64,000 nucleotides of DNA from Berberis thunbergii. Lineage: Eukaryota > Streptophyta > Magnoliopsida > Ranunculales > Berberidaceae. Below, piece by piece: positions 33,703 through 46,059 of the stretch. The DNA is taken from NCBI GenBank assembly GCA_003290165.1, contig QNQO01006937.1, positions 1 through 64,000 of the forward strand, written 5' to 3'. A program made the translations under genes and the position numbers. Under the pieces are notes generated by a model. That model was not told where the DNA came from. It ran no database searches and saw nothing but the letters and a program-made list of their open reading frames with translations. The stretch's first letter is position 1, and each line of letters starts with the position of its first letter.

Positions 33703-34690
33703 CTAGTATAACACCTGCGCCATTGACACTCCCACAAAATACATAATTTTTTTTACTAAATATCCTGTCCTGAACACCTCGCCATCATCCCCACTTTTGC
33801 ACTCAATCAGTTTTGAAATGCAAGTCTATTCTAAAATAAATATATATATATTATAAATTTTAGGGTTAGACACACTAAAAATTTGAATCAGTTGGGGAAA
33901 AATTTAAACGTTGAGAGTGAGTTTTCTCCCAAACTTTAAATTCATCAAAACATGAAATTTAAGGTTTTGTTTAAATGTGCATTAAGATGTATGTCTCAAT
34001 TTTTTCATGATATAAAAAAAAATACAAATGATGTGAAATACATTAGAATTTTTAAAATATATATTTTACCATTTTAACACTTGCATTGATCATCAATGGT
34101 AAGGGTGTCTAGTATAATACCCATGCCAATGGCACTCCTGTAAACATATTTTGTTTTTGCTAAATATCATGTCTTAAACAACCTTACCACCATCCCCACT
34201 TTTGGCCTCAATCAGTTTTGATGTGCAAGATTATTCTAAGGTAAATATAAATTTTAGGGTGTTAAACTCACACAAAATTTGAATTAGTTGAGAAAAAATT
34301 CAAACGTCGGGAGTAAGTCTCCTCCAAACTTTGAAATCTCCAAAACATGAAATTTACTTTTTTTTTTTTTTTTTTTTACATGTGAAATATGATGCCCATC
34401 TCAATTTTTTCTTGATATAAAGTTGAACAATACTAATGACATGAAATGCATTAAAAAAATTTAATGATAAAATATTTTTTTTAATTTGTTAGCGTTTGTA
34501 TTGATCATTGGTTTTGTTAGAATTCGAGTTCTTTGTGTGCATATCCCTTGAGAAACCCTTTTCATTCCTCTGAAACAAAATTGAAAAATATTAATCGCGT
34601 GAAATGCATTAAATGTTTTTAATAATAAAACATATATATTTTCAAAATTTGGCACTTGTATTGATCATTGGTTTAGTTGGAAAGGTCTTC
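33703..34690. repeat. Tandem repeat, 406-bp period
   Basis: The unit starts CTAGTATAA at 33703 and again at 34109, with CATCCCCACTTTTG, CTCAATCAGTTTTGA and CAAAACATGAAATTTA at matching offsets. A partial third section follows (TATTGATCATTGGTTT at about 34498 and 34660). Noncoding and AT-rich; origin not recognised. Confidence 0.75.
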
Positions 34691-35013
34691 AAAAATGCAT
34701 TTAAACAATACTAAGCTTATCAAAATCCGACAACTACATAGATAGTTATAATAATTTTCACTTTGAGAAAAAAAATACTTTCTATTTCTGCGACATGTAC
34801 ATTCCATTAACTTTTTTTCACAATTTTTTCGTTTTCGTTGCCCTTCTACATTTGTATATTTACAAACATGTCATTATGAGAAATGAATCTCAACCCTTAA
34901 CACATTTTCCAACTTTCAATCATAGTTATCTTTTATCTCAAATCCTTTTTTGTCATAGTCAGCGATGAATGGTAAAACATCACTCTAAATTGTAATATAC
35001 ATAAGTTAACTAT
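34691..35013. other. Nothing recognised
   Basis: AT-rich DNA between the tandem repeat and the copia LTR. Confidence 0.4.
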
Positions 35014-35263
35014 TGTATAATAAGACAGAATATCGTAGAAGATGGTGGATGTCCACCATAGCCACCTCATGCTATGAGGTGACATAACCTTAGTCTTTAT
35101 GATTAATGTGCCATGCATTAGTTAACTTTGTTTTGCATATAAATCGGCTTTAATTTTTTTTGTAAAGAATGAATGAAAACAAAGATCTTATAAGAGATGT
35201 AGCAGTACTTGAAGACTTTATATGATCAGTACTTGAATAACTTATATGACTCTAAATATATCA
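35014..35263 (+). repeat. Copia left LTR
   Basis: Starts TGTATAATAAGACAG and ends AAATATATCA. It matches 47908-48162 over most of its length, including CACCTCATG, ATGAGGTGA and AACAAAGATCTTATAA. Confidence 0.8.
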
Positions 35264-35639
35264 TGTTATCAGCACGATGGCTTCGACAAATTAAGTGCGA
35301 CGATTTCTCTTAATCTATATCGTATATTTTGTATTTCCCTCTGATCCAAGTAAATTGACTTTAAGTATTCTCTAAATTAGAATTAACTTTATGAAGTTTG
35401 ATTATGATCAATTTATGATTACTATTTCATTAGAAAAGTATTAAGATTTGTTTGAACTGTGATACGGTGTAATTGGAATTGTTTTTCATTCATATCATGA
35501 GTTTGTTTTCATTAGCTCTAAGTATTAAGCATTTTCATTTTTTTTCTTCTAAAAGTTATTTCAAAACTTATTCAACCTCATTTGCATTCGGGCATATCAA
35601 ATGATATTGATGATTTTTTACTGTTGGTTTGATCTCACC

Positions 35640-38330
35640 GTTGGGGGAGATAAACACATTTTTTTCAATAAGAATGTGTTTATTTCCCCCTAACGGTAGG
35701 AACATAGTCTCATCAAACTAACAGTCTGTAAATCTAGCAGTAAAAGGTCACCAGTTAAAGGTTCAAGATAACGGATAATGAAAGGGGAATCAAAACCAAC
35801 ATAAATGTCCAAGAAACGTTGAGGACCCATCTTAGTTCGTGTTTGGGTGGTATACGAATATATACGGTACAACCAAATGTGCATAAATGTGAAATATTTG
35901 GTTGTTAACTTGTCACAAGTTTTAAAGGTGGATATTGATAGTATGAAGTGAGTCTAAGGTGACCAAATTTGATGGTATGAGAGACTGCATAAGTAAAGGT
36001 ATAACAATGAGTTGTAGACGTTTAATGAGAGATTTTGCTAAACCATTATGTGAATGTACATGTGGGACTGAATGTTCAACGTCAATACTTATGGATGAAC
36101 AAAAATCATTAAATATTTGTGATGTAAACTATAATGCATTATCAAGCCAAATAGACTAGATGTGTTAGTCTGGGAATTGGGCTCTAAGTTAATATTTTAC
36201 GTGAGGAATCTGGCTAAAGCAAGATTATGAGTGGAAATAAGGCACACATAAGACCATCTAGAGGAAGCATCTATTAAAATCATGTAATATCTAAAAAGTC
36301 CACTAGCAGGGTGAATTGGTCCACAAATATTGCCTTGTATTCTTTGTAAGAAAGACGGTAGCTCAATAACAATCTTGAGATGACGAGGATTAGTAATACA
36401 TTTACCTTGGGAACAATAAATGCATAAGTATCCATTAGGGGCGGAGTTGAGTATGTGCTAAGGGATGACCATTAGAGTTCTCCAAAATTTTCTTCAACGT
36501 GGTGGATTCAGGATGACCCAAACGGTTATGCCAAAGAAGTAAAGTGTGTGGGTCAATATAATTGTGACGAGTTGTAAGCTTTTGGCTTAAAATGGCATGC
36601 GATGTAACAGTTTGTGCAATAGGTCCCAAGGAGACAGGGGAGAATTTCTCTAATGTGAGCTTCTGGCTTCCAACATTATATATAAAACATAAATATTCTT
36701 TGTTTCATTCATTAGTTGGCTCAAGATGATATTCCTTCAATCTTATATTTTTAAAACTAAGTAAGTTTCTTCTGGAACTGCTTGAATATAACACATTCCG
36801 AATAAATACATGGGTATCATTGGGTAACATGCACCAAGAGGGTTCTACCAAAGCCTTCAAAATTTTGCACAAAGTCGGTTATTATCGACACATTTTGTGT
36901 TTTCATGTCTAGTAGTGAAAAAATTTATGACCTTTTAATATTCTAATATTGTGTATGTGGTAACACTATCAATCAAACATGTATCATCATATAATATTGA
37001 CATGTCATGATCCATACCTTTAAATAATAAACATACATGTAGTCAAGAAAATATAGCAAGCTATATATAAAGTAAGATAAACTGTGTATATCTTACATAT
37101 AATTTACAAATAGCAAAAACATATAGACTGAATATTTACAAGATGATATGAAAACACAAAATTACACAGATACTTTGTCAATATCTTGGAAAAGTCAAAA
37201 GTGTCCAAATGAGTAAAATTGACTGAATGTTTAGATGTATTGCTATGGTCTTCCCAATGCATCAAATTTGTTTATGTGGTTTTAATAGAAGCTCGATATT
37301 TCTCTACTACCTCTTTGGTGCACGCCAGACACTTGACTAATGTCCATTTTACCAAACCAATGACAAATATCATACCTTGAAAAGGTCTTAATATCCTTCA
37401 TAGGAGTTTTATTATTGTCCCGAGAATGAGCTTTGGACCATTTGCGGTTAGTGTTATGATTACCTCTACTAGGGTAACCACCTATGCTGGAAGAATTACC
37501 GCTAGAATAATCACCTATGTCGGAGTAATCATTGTGTCTACCTTTTCTGGAGTAACCACATCTTCTGAAGTATATATGTTTGTCACGTCCACTTCCTCAA
37601 CCTCTATGAAAGCAATAGTTAGCATTAGCTTTTGAAAATGTCATTGAACCAAATGGTCTTGCATTATAGTTTTTCATTAATACCTTAGCGTTTTCTTCTG
37701 GTACAAAGAAAAACGGCAGTAATTCAGAATAATTAGTAAAGTGGCATTTTCGATATTGCAGCTGTAGGAGCACACTTGATGCATGAAATGTAGATAATGT
37801 TTTCTCAATCATCTGAGCATCTATCACATTGTCAATACAAAACTTAAGACGAGAAACAATATTAAACATTGTAGAATTATATTCCACACCGTCTTAAAAT
37901 CTTAAGGTTAACCATTCATTTTGAGCAAGAGTATGTATGATCGTCTTCTCATATCTGTCCTTGAGGGGCGTCGATAACCTCAGAAAAATATTTATTTTTG
38001 AGGTCATCATGAATATGGCGATGTAAAAAAATTAGTGTAGATGTTTTATCTTTGACAGTCCCTTGATTTCCTTGCTTAATTGTACCACCTAACTTTTTTG
38101 CTTCAAGATAGAGTTTAGTATCAAGCTGTCATGACAAATATTTCCACCATTAATAGCAAGTGCTTGAAACTCAAGTTTTGCAAGATTCTACATCTACAAG
38201 AAAAACATGTATAAATATATATGAATTAGATGCTCAAAAATAAATATCTAATGAAACATTTGGTTCATATTTCACATATTATTAGCTATTACAATAAGTA
38301 TCTAACGAATATGGATGGAGGAAATCATTT
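35640..38330 (-). pseudogene. Copia gag, pre-integrase and integrase (inverted segment)
   Basis: Read on the - strand from right to left. Gag starts near 38190 (NLAKLEFQALAING) with the core EYNSTMFNIVS and EKTLSTFHASSVLLQ (37597-37887). A degenerate zinc-finger region follows near 37300-37560. Then come the GAG-pre-integrase motif LLLWHNRLGHPES (about 36500-36560) and the integrase end, KMGPQRFLDIYVGFDSP (35690-35884). All lie opposite to the LTR-defined direction. Stops occur throughout, including directly after the gag start codon. Confidence 0.75.
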
Positions 38331-38339
38331 TAACATATA

Positions 38340-38873
38340 CTATTGTGAATCATCGTAGAATATTTCCACTTTGTTTCATCTAGACCATAAAACATCCCAA
38401 TATGATGATGAGGTAATGGGAATATTACACATTCAAGAAATTGCAAATCAATTACCTAATGCATTTAATGATGTAGTTTAAGTAACAAAGTTACATGTGC
38501 TAGCTACAAATTCACCTGCTCAAATTTGTGTACTTGAAGGACAACCTACAAATAAGGCAACTAATGAATCTGTTGCACGCCAGAAACGTGACAGACCTAT
38601 AGGTTCCAAATATTCAATTCCTCAAAATGGAGAATTAGTCAAACTTCATGCCCTGCTCAAAAAAAGTTGTACATAAAGCTCCAGAAGTAGTATTAAATAA
38701 CTGTCTTGAAGAGATTATGTTTGAAAATGTCAATTTGTCCATAGCTCTAGAAGTGGTTGCTTACATCCCTGCAGTGATTCAAAAAACCTTCGATGAGGCT
38801 TAGGTACTTGATAGTAATGAGATTTCAATATACTCAAAAGAAATGTGGAAGGAAAATGTAATGGTCATCAATG

Positions 38874-38909
<36 letters not shown>

Positions 38910-38968
38910 TATCTACCAAACTATCAAAAGGACATGATGTTTTTAATGATATTAAACCACATAGCATC
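38340..38968 (+). pseudogene. Copia pol, region between integrase and RT
   Basis: Frames on the + strand read IQEIANQLPNAFND, ATNSPAQICVLEGQP and DRPIGSKYS, the hinge region following integrase in copia pol. It contains a (CA)n microsatellite and is cut at 38968 by the nested gypsy element. Pol resumes at 46060. Confidence 0.7.
38875..38902. repeat. (CA)n microsatellite
   Basis: About 14 CA units followed by a short TA run, inside copia pol. Confidence 0.9.
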
Positions 38969-39535
38969 TGATGCGTCCAAAAATCGTCATCCTTTGAGTT
39001 TGACATGCAAAACAAATGTTAGACTGCCAAGGACCACCTTTTTGGTGGCCGAAGACACTCTGACGCTTAAGTGAACAACTCTGTTGGAAGAAGGAAGTAA
39101 ATCTAGACAAAACTTTGTTAATGTTGCAAACGTGTCAAATGCTCCCTTTACCTTTTAGAAGGGTCGCGGTTAATTATCTGTGTGACTTAAGCATGTGAGG
39201 CACAACGAAAGGAGATGTTTCTCGCAACAATCTCCTCCTTAATGAAGATGCGTCCGTGGAGGCGTAACTCCCTCCACGACTCTTTTTGGTGCATCATTCC
39301 TTTTTTTTTTATGAGAGAACTCATGTCGGGCCTTGATTCTAGCTCTAATTCGTTCGAGTATGGATTCAGGCTTTGTTTACGTCTCTTCATTGGTGGGCTT
39401 TGTTTGAGCCTTTGGGATTGGCCTTATTCTTCTTGGGTTTTATGAACTGGCCTAATGGACTGGGTGTTATATCTTCGTTATGGATGCTCTATGCCACGTA
39501 TACGACCGTGATGATCGGTCTATTTTGATGTATCA
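38969..39535 (-). repeat. G1 3' LTR
   Basis: Matches 45497-46059. On the + strand it starts TGATGCGTCCAAAA and ends TGATGTATCA. Confidence 0.85.
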
Positions 39536-39870
39536 TAAGCTACTCCCCCTTTAGTTAGTGGGTATATTGAGGCCTCTAACTTCGTGTCGGTTTACCTTTC
39601 AATTCCATCATTGCCTTGTATTTAATGTTGTCAGTAACTTTCCATGGGTTGGTGTCTCGATTCTTTACTTACCCGTTCGATTTTGCGCTCATTTTTTGGA
39701 ATTTTGCGTAGCCATCATATATTGCACGTTGTCCCATGAGTCGTCCCTTAATTGCTTGGCTCTATAAAAGGAGATGTGATGAATTATTTTCCCCTATTTA
39801 CACTATCTTCGAAATTAGGGTTCACTTATTCCCTCGCCTTCTTCATTTTCACTGCTTCTCTAATCTTCAA

Positions 39871-42243
39871 CGATGTTAGTTGGTGATAAACTAAGTGGTA
39901 AATTGCTAGCTCTGTGTGAGCCTTATTATCCCAATAGAGCTTCTCAGGCGACGCTGGACAGTCTTTGTTCTGATTATAATTTGCCATCCGACCTTGAGAT
40001 TATCCTGTCTGGATAAGATGATAGCCCTTGTAATCCAAAGGGTGGATACATTGCACTATATTCGTGCATGTCTTCTTTTGGCTTTTGTTTCCCAGTTTTG
40101 GAGCTATTCTGGGAGTGTTTGAACTTCTTAGTCATTCCTCCTACCCATATAGGTCCTAATGGTTGGAAGATATTGGTTTCTTCTTACGCGAGGGCTATTA
40201 TGTCTGGCATTCATTTGACCGTGAAGGTTTTGCATTCGGTGGTTGGTCTGTTAGTGAACATGGATATATGTTTCCTCCATTTTCCTGCCTACTTTGAGAA
40301 ACTTAACGATGACATCCGCTATTGGTCAAGGTCTTGGTTTTACACTTCTGTGAACTCTAGCTACTTCCAACCACGAGGTTGTTTGATTTTTTGATCTTTC
40401 TGAGTTCCCAATAAATGGAAGAATTTTCAGTTGATTGTTGAGAAAGAGAGGAACATTGACTGCTTTTTGAAGCTTCACTGGTTTCTTGTGGAAGCATTTC
40501 TTTTCGAGGGCATCCTGGAGTGTAGTAGTTTGTACACTTTGAATGAAGCGAAATGAGCTTTATTTACCGAGTCTCATGCTGAGGCCTTTGTTGCTCGCGC
40601 TGTTAGTGCTGGCGTGAGTGATGCTAGCATTGATTGGGAAGTGAATTCGGACATGCGTGTTATGGACCTCGATGCTTCTGCTAATGTTACAGATTTCAAT
40701 GCTCCTGTTAATGTCAGAGTTCATGCTTCCTGAAAAAGAAAGCTTGCAAGGTCTACAAGTCTGTCAAGGCAATTGCCGATAGATCCTAGTCGGATTTCAA
40801 GGAAAAAATGACTTTCTACTCGTGGTTCTGCTAGGATTGTGTCTTGTTCGAATTCTATTTAGGATGTTACGAAGGTTTCCTCTCGACCAATTCCTTCCCA
40901 CGACAATGTTGCAAAAGGGGGTCACGAATCTTTCGAAGAGGCCGAGGAGCTGAGGCTTGTGTTGGAGAAGAGCGAGAAGGAGACTACTCATCCATTGGAC
41001 GATAATGAAAAAAGGCTTCTTTCTGTTTATGGTGTTTCATACGCTGCTAAGTTGTGTAATGAAAATCCTCGAGTTATCAATAATAAAATGCTTCAGCAAG
41101 CAATGGAGCAGTCCAAAAACATTAGTGTGGTTAGAGTTTCAAGGTTCACTCTCTTTCTCCTTCTATTGATGTCAGTGAAGTAGCCAGGTTCTTAGTTTCT
41201 TTTCTTGTCTGCCAGGGTTCTCCTACTCTCGACGTTAACGTTAATCCTACCCTTGCCACAGACGCTTCTTGATGGGAGGGTAAAAGTGGTTTTTCCATTG
41301 TTATTGCTATTCCTTCTGCCCTTCTGATTATCAGGATGGTTCTTCAATGCTCCCAGATCCTAGTGTTCTTCATCCACGAGTTGGTTGGACTGAGCCTGGC
41401 CCAAACGATATTCGTATCAAGTCGGAAGATAAGTTTTGTTGGTTCACTCAGCTTGACGTGTAATACGGTGCATGTAGGTTAGTAAATGAGTGGAACATGC
41501 AGTTAGTGAAAATGCCTTCAATGCATGTACTCAATCCATTTGATCACATTGATCATGGTCTTGAATAGATAATGGACGAGATGAATCATTTTGCCTATGC
41601 AGGGGTGATGGGCTAAGTCTATCAAGCTGGTCGTTATCAAGTGGCTTCTTTAGATAGGAGGTTGGTGGCATTGTTACTGGTGTTTTCTCATGTTCTTTCC
41701 CAATTTGACATGTTGATTGAAAGTCGTTGATTGAGGCAAAAAGTATGCGGGATAAATCTGCTACTGAACTTGATTCTTTGAAAGCCAAGTGGGATGGAGT
41801 TCGTATCCGTCTACGTGATGTGGAAAAAAGTTATCCGTTGAAAAGGCAACTTTTGATGAAGTTTCTTGTGCTAAAATGGAGCAATCCATTATTTGTGATA
41901 CCGTTGAAAAATGGGTGGAACAGATAATTGTTGCGCTCGATGATGTCAAGGCAGATACTTTCGGTATGCTTTCCACCGTTGAGGGGCAGCTTGTCGCGGT
42001 TAAAAATGAACTCCTTGCTACCAAGGATAGGCTCTGTGTTGTCGAAGCTGAAGATTGGAAGCTAGTTGTTGACGGACGGGTTGAACTTCTTGACTATATC
42101 GAGGGGCTTGGCGAGAATTTGTCCAGGTACCGTCACTTGGTTGTTGAAACTTTCGAGAACGATTCTGCTCCAGTAGTTGAGGAGCCATTGCTTCATCTAC
42201 CCTCGAACGCCCCAGAGTCATTGTTTTCTCCCTCTCCTGAATA
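39871..42243 (+). pseudogene. Antisense extra ORF of G1
   Basis: A broken ORF runs opposite to the element. An N-terminal block (FCFPVLELFWECLNF, IGPNGWKILVS) resembles the putative gypsy-type transposon domain found in antisense ORFs of the Tat lineage. The C-terminal part (41876-42244, 122 codons) is a coiled-coil-like stretch ending DWKLVVDGRVELLDYIEG. G2 and G3 carry the same N-terminal block, and G2 the same C-terminal motif. Function unknown; its location between pol and 3' LTR is typical. Confidence 0.65.
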
Positions 42244-42564
42244 GAGTTTTTCGCCTGTTTCGGTGGGTGATGATCCTATAGTTGCCTCCGTTTCTTCCCC
42301 CACATATTTATCTTATTCTCCGAATGAAATAGAGTAGTATTATCAATAAAATGAACTTTGTTGTTTCTTTTTATTTCTAGTTCAGTTGTAGTTTTCATGG
42401 ATTCTGCTTTGAATTTTTTGTAGCAACTTTCATGTTTTGGCTCATCATTCGTCTAATGGTGGGCCAGTGTTTTCCTTCCTGATTTGCTGCAAATAGCTTT
42501 TTTTTGCTTGTAGGTCCTCAAATCATGTTTATTTGACGTGTCTGTCAACTCGAAGTTCTTGTAT

Positions 42565-43015
42565 TAAATCAATTTGTTTGTTGAGCGTCTACTTCGTTAA
42601 CTCAATGTCTTGGTTGACTCAAAGTTTTTGTGTTAAGTTGAAATGTTTGTTCAACTTTTACTTCGTTAACTCGACATTCTAGTTGATTCAAAGTTTTTTT
42701 TTTGTGTTGAGTTGATTCGGGTGTCCAACTTTTACTTCTTTACCTCAACATTTCAGTCGATTAGAAGTTTTTGTGTTGAGTTGACTCGGGTGTCCAACCT
42801 TTACTTTGTTAACTCGACATCTTGGTCGACTCAAAGTTTTTGTGTTAAGTTGACTCGGATGTCCAACCTTTACTTCGTTAACTCGACATCTCAGTCGACT
42901 TGAAGTTTTTGTGTTAAGTTGACTCGGGTGTTCGACCTTTACTTCATTAACTTGACATCTCAGTCGACTCAAAGATTTTGTGTTAAGTTGACTCGGGTGT
43001 CCAACTTTTAATTCA
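42565..43015. repeat. 69-bp tandem array in G1
   Basis: TTGACTCGG-type unit starts fall at 42712, 42781, 42850, 42919 and 42988, exactly 69 bp apart, with two or so diverged units before. Each unit has TCCAACCTTTACTTCGTTAA and CTCGACATCT. Confidence 0.9.
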
Positions 43016-43224
43016 TGGTTTGATCAGACCAGAAGTTTATATATCCAACTTTTGTCGTGATTTCCAGATACATCGATTGCTTTGTATGGCTAATTATTTG
43101 ACGTATCTATTTTTTTGTTCACGTTAAGAATTGGGGTTCTGAATTCGTAATCTTATTGATAATCCCTTTTGGATGTTTTCACCAGCCTTAACTGTTAAAG
43201 TGTTTGCGCTGGTTCAAAGTTTGA

Positions 43225-43370
43225 TTTGTTTTTCCTTCCTTTGCTCGATGTTGATCCTCACATTAGAGATTGATGTTTTGTTGTTTTGTCTTCCTTTGCT
43301 TGATGTTGATCCTCGTGTTAGATATTGATGTTTTGTTGCTTTGTTTGCTTGACGTTGGTTCTCGTATGTC
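43225..43370. repeat. Short repeat block in G1, about 65-bp period
   Basis: CTTCCTTTGCTTGATGTTGA and GATGTTTTGTTG recur two to three times. Confidence 0.6.
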
Positions 43371-43436
43371 GTGTATGCTGTTGTGACTAGCAGACTCAGG
43401 GTTTTTTATTTGATGGCCAAGTAGTGTAGGCTTATC

Positions 43437-43590
43437 ATGTTCACGTCATCATCAAATTGTCCAATCATGATTTCGTCAACATCGAACTGTCAGATCATGA
43501 TCATGTCAACACCAAACTATTCAGTCATGCTTACATCAGCACTGAATTGTCCAATCATGCTCACATCAAGACCAAATTGTCCAATCATGC
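43437..43590. repeat. 30-bp tandem array in G1
   Basis: AATCATG-type words at 43461, 43491, 43521, 43551 and 43581 are 30 bp apart; each unit resembles TCAACACCAAATTGTCC. The + strand translation is a 10-residue repeat (NCPIMLTS), a by-product of the array. Confidence 0.88.
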
Positions 43591-44349
43591 TGATGCTGGC
43601 TCCGTGTTTGGTGTCAACCGTTGAGGTTCAATTGAGTTTGTTGCTGTCAGTTTTGTCATTTGGGACAAGCTTTCATCCGTCGATAGGATTTTTGAATCAT
43701 ATTAGTTTGTTGATGCAAAATTTCATTGTCTTTTGCATTTGTGAAATGGCTTGTCTAGTTTCGTTAGTATTTTTTTGATATAAATTAGTTCGAGTGGGAA
43801 GTTTTCCTGGCCATTTTTTTTGTTATGTTGTGTGTTTTGCTTCATCCGGCTATGCAGTATAAGGCGTATATTAACTCTCTAGGCTATTCTTTTGATCTCG
43901 CAACATTATCCGTTTTTTCCTTCCAAGTGAGGTTCTTATCTAGCATACCGATGAACTCCTCAAGTCGTCCTTTCTGAACCCAATGCTCGATTTTGACTTT
44001 AAGATTGTACTAGTCTTCAATATCGTGTCCATCTTTATGGAAGGAACAATATTTGTTTTTGTTTCTTCCTTCCGAGTCTCCTCTCATCTTAAGCGACTAG
44101 TTGATGTTATCCCATTTTGTTATGTGTTTCAGTATATTTGCTCAACTTGTTTTCAAGGTTGTATATGGCTTGTATGTATTCTTCATCACACTCGTTACTC
44201 GCTCATGTCAAAGGTCGCACTGATTGTAGCTTATCGGATTCTTGTTGTTGAGAATCATTCATTCTGCCACTCCGATGTTTCTTCGATTGGACGATATTCT
44301 CCCGTTGTCAGTCATCCCGTCCCATTTCTTCCTTTCTTTCCCGTTTCCT

Positions 44350-45400
44350 TGAAAGACTTTATCTTTCATGGTCATTTTTCCTCCGTGCCGCCTTCATCTC
44401 TTCAAGAGATATGTGTTTTTGTGCTAGTTTCAGCAGGACCGCCATGCCTTTTGGAGGATCCAGGTTAAGAGCTTCAAAGAAAGGGTATCTCTTCAGCCCG
44501 ACAACAAAGGTTGCAGTAGCCATGTCATCGCTACATCCATCGATCATCATCTTCATTGGTAAAATGAGTGACATTCTCTTATTTTCTCTTCAAGCTTCTA
44601 CCTGATATGCAAGAGGTAGTGTGGTCCTTTCCTCATCCGCTGGCTCCCGATGAATCCGGTGATAAAAGCGATGGCTAAAGCCTGAAAGGAGTCTATCGAC
44701 CTCAGTGGTAGGTTGTTGAACTAATTCATTGTTGTGGATGTGAGGCTAGTCGAGAATGTCCTGCACAAGATCAACTCCATGGTTTCCTTCATGGCCATAA
44801 TGCGGTGGAAGTGTCTCAAGTGATCAGTTGGGTCAGTAGTACCATCATACACTTTGAACTTTGGCGAAGTGAATTTTTTTGGCAATGTTGTTTTCATGAG
44901 GGCATCAGAGAATGGCGGCTTTGCTAACTCGTATAGTATGTTAATATCCATGAATCTTATCCTAAATAGGATTTTAGCATGTGTCTCGTCACACTGTGGA
45001 GTCTTGCTTTTGGGGAGATTGTTGCATTCGAAGTTTCTCTGTTGGGGTTCTGTTGGGACTTCGTCACTTCCTTGAGTTCATTTGGCGGAGTTTTGTTCAG
45101 GCGGTGCTTGAACAGGGTCAGCTAGCTGAATGCGCTCCTGGGTGATTTTTTCCAGCATTTTTTTCATGTAGTTCATCTGTACCATGAGTAGGGCTATTGG
45201 AGGGTCCGTGGTAGTAACACCAAATGTTTGGGTTGTTTGGGATATTGCGTGTTGTAGATCCGTATTCTTGGGTGTTATTGGTCCGATGATCCGGGTTGTT
45301 TCTTCTTCCTGAGCTGTCAGTGATGCATTGTTGTCAGTATGAGAGTTGTCATGATCATCACTAGGTTTGAGGATCTGCAGAGTGCGTCATTTGCTCTGAC
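44350..45400 (-). pseudogene. Gag of G1
   Basis: Read on the - strand. The frame 44951-44721 has FTSPKFKVYDGTTDPTDHLR, the start of the plant gypsy retrotransposon gag domain, followed by FHRIMAMKE. The frame 44574-44359 has FVVGLKRYPFFEAL and LAQKHISLEE. The pieces are in order but broken by stops and frameshifts, and no zinc knuckle or protease follows. Confidence 0.75.
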
Positions 45401-45496
45401 GGCTTGTTGATCTTTTATAAGATTATGGTGAGCTTTATCGCTGAGGATTTTGTTTTTAGAAAGGAAACTCGTCGTTCCCCACGAACAGTGCCAAAC

Positions 45497-46059
45497 TGAT
45501 GCGTCCAAAATCATTCTCTTTTGAGTTTGACCTGCAAAACAAATGTTAGACAGCCAAGGACTACCTTTTTGGTGGCCGAAGGTACTCCAATGCTTAAGTC
45601 AGCAACTCTGTTGGAAGAAGAAAATAAATTTGGACAAAACTCAGTTAAAGTTGCATACTTGTGTTGAATGTTCCCTTTACCTTTGATAAGGGTCGTGGTT
45701 AATTTTCTGTGTGACTTAAGCATGTGAGGCACAAGGAAGGAAATATTTCTCGTAACAGTCTCCTCCTTAATGGAGATGCGTCCGTGGAGGCATAAATCCC
45801 TCCACTACTCTTTTTGGTGCAACATTCCTCTTCTCTATGAGAGAACTTGTATCCAGCCAGGATTCGGGCTCTGATTCGTTTTGGCCTGGATTTGGGCTTT
45901 GTTTGTCTTTTCGTTGGTGAGCTTTGTTTGGGACTTTGTGATTGGCCTTATTCTTTTTGGGTTTTATGAACTGGGCCAATGGACTAGGCACTATATCTCC
46001 TAGATGGATTCTCTATGCCACATGTACGACCATGATGACCAGTATTTTTTGATGTATCA
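45497..46059 (-). repeat. G1 5' LTR
   Basis: Partner of 38969-39535. The adjoining complement of 45478-45496 (TTTGGCACTGTTCGTGGGG) is in primer-site position and resembles the primer region typical of Tat-like elements. Confidence 0.85.

Larger units (their letters stand above)
38969..46059 (-). mobile_element. Ty3/gypsy Tat-like element G1, pol-deleted
   Basis: LTRs are 38969-39535 and 45497-46059 (567 and 563 bp, TG...CA). The element reads on the - strand: the right LTR is 5', followed by a primer-site region (complement of about 45480-45496) and gag. The left LTR is 3', preceded by a purine tract (complement of 39538-39555). Between gag and the 3' LTR there is no protease, RT or integrase, only tandem arrays and an antisense ORF. 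It is inserted in copia pol; flanks TAGCATC (38962-38968) and TAGCTTC (46061-46067) may be a diverged target duplication. Confidence 0.8.

Noticed and set aside
37426..37635. A 69-codon Thr/Val-rich + strand frame
   Set aside because: It is the shadow of the copia gag zinc-finger region on the opposite strand.
38871..39074. A Thr-His repeat peptide
   Set aside because: Translation of the (CA)n microsatellite.
42540..43600. CRISPR-like array, because of regular spacing
   Set aside because: Units are contiguous tandem repeats without unique spacers, inside a plant retrotransposon.
43437..43778. A 113-codon frame with a 10-residue repeat
   Set aside because: Produced by the 30-bp tandem array in the gypsy spacer.
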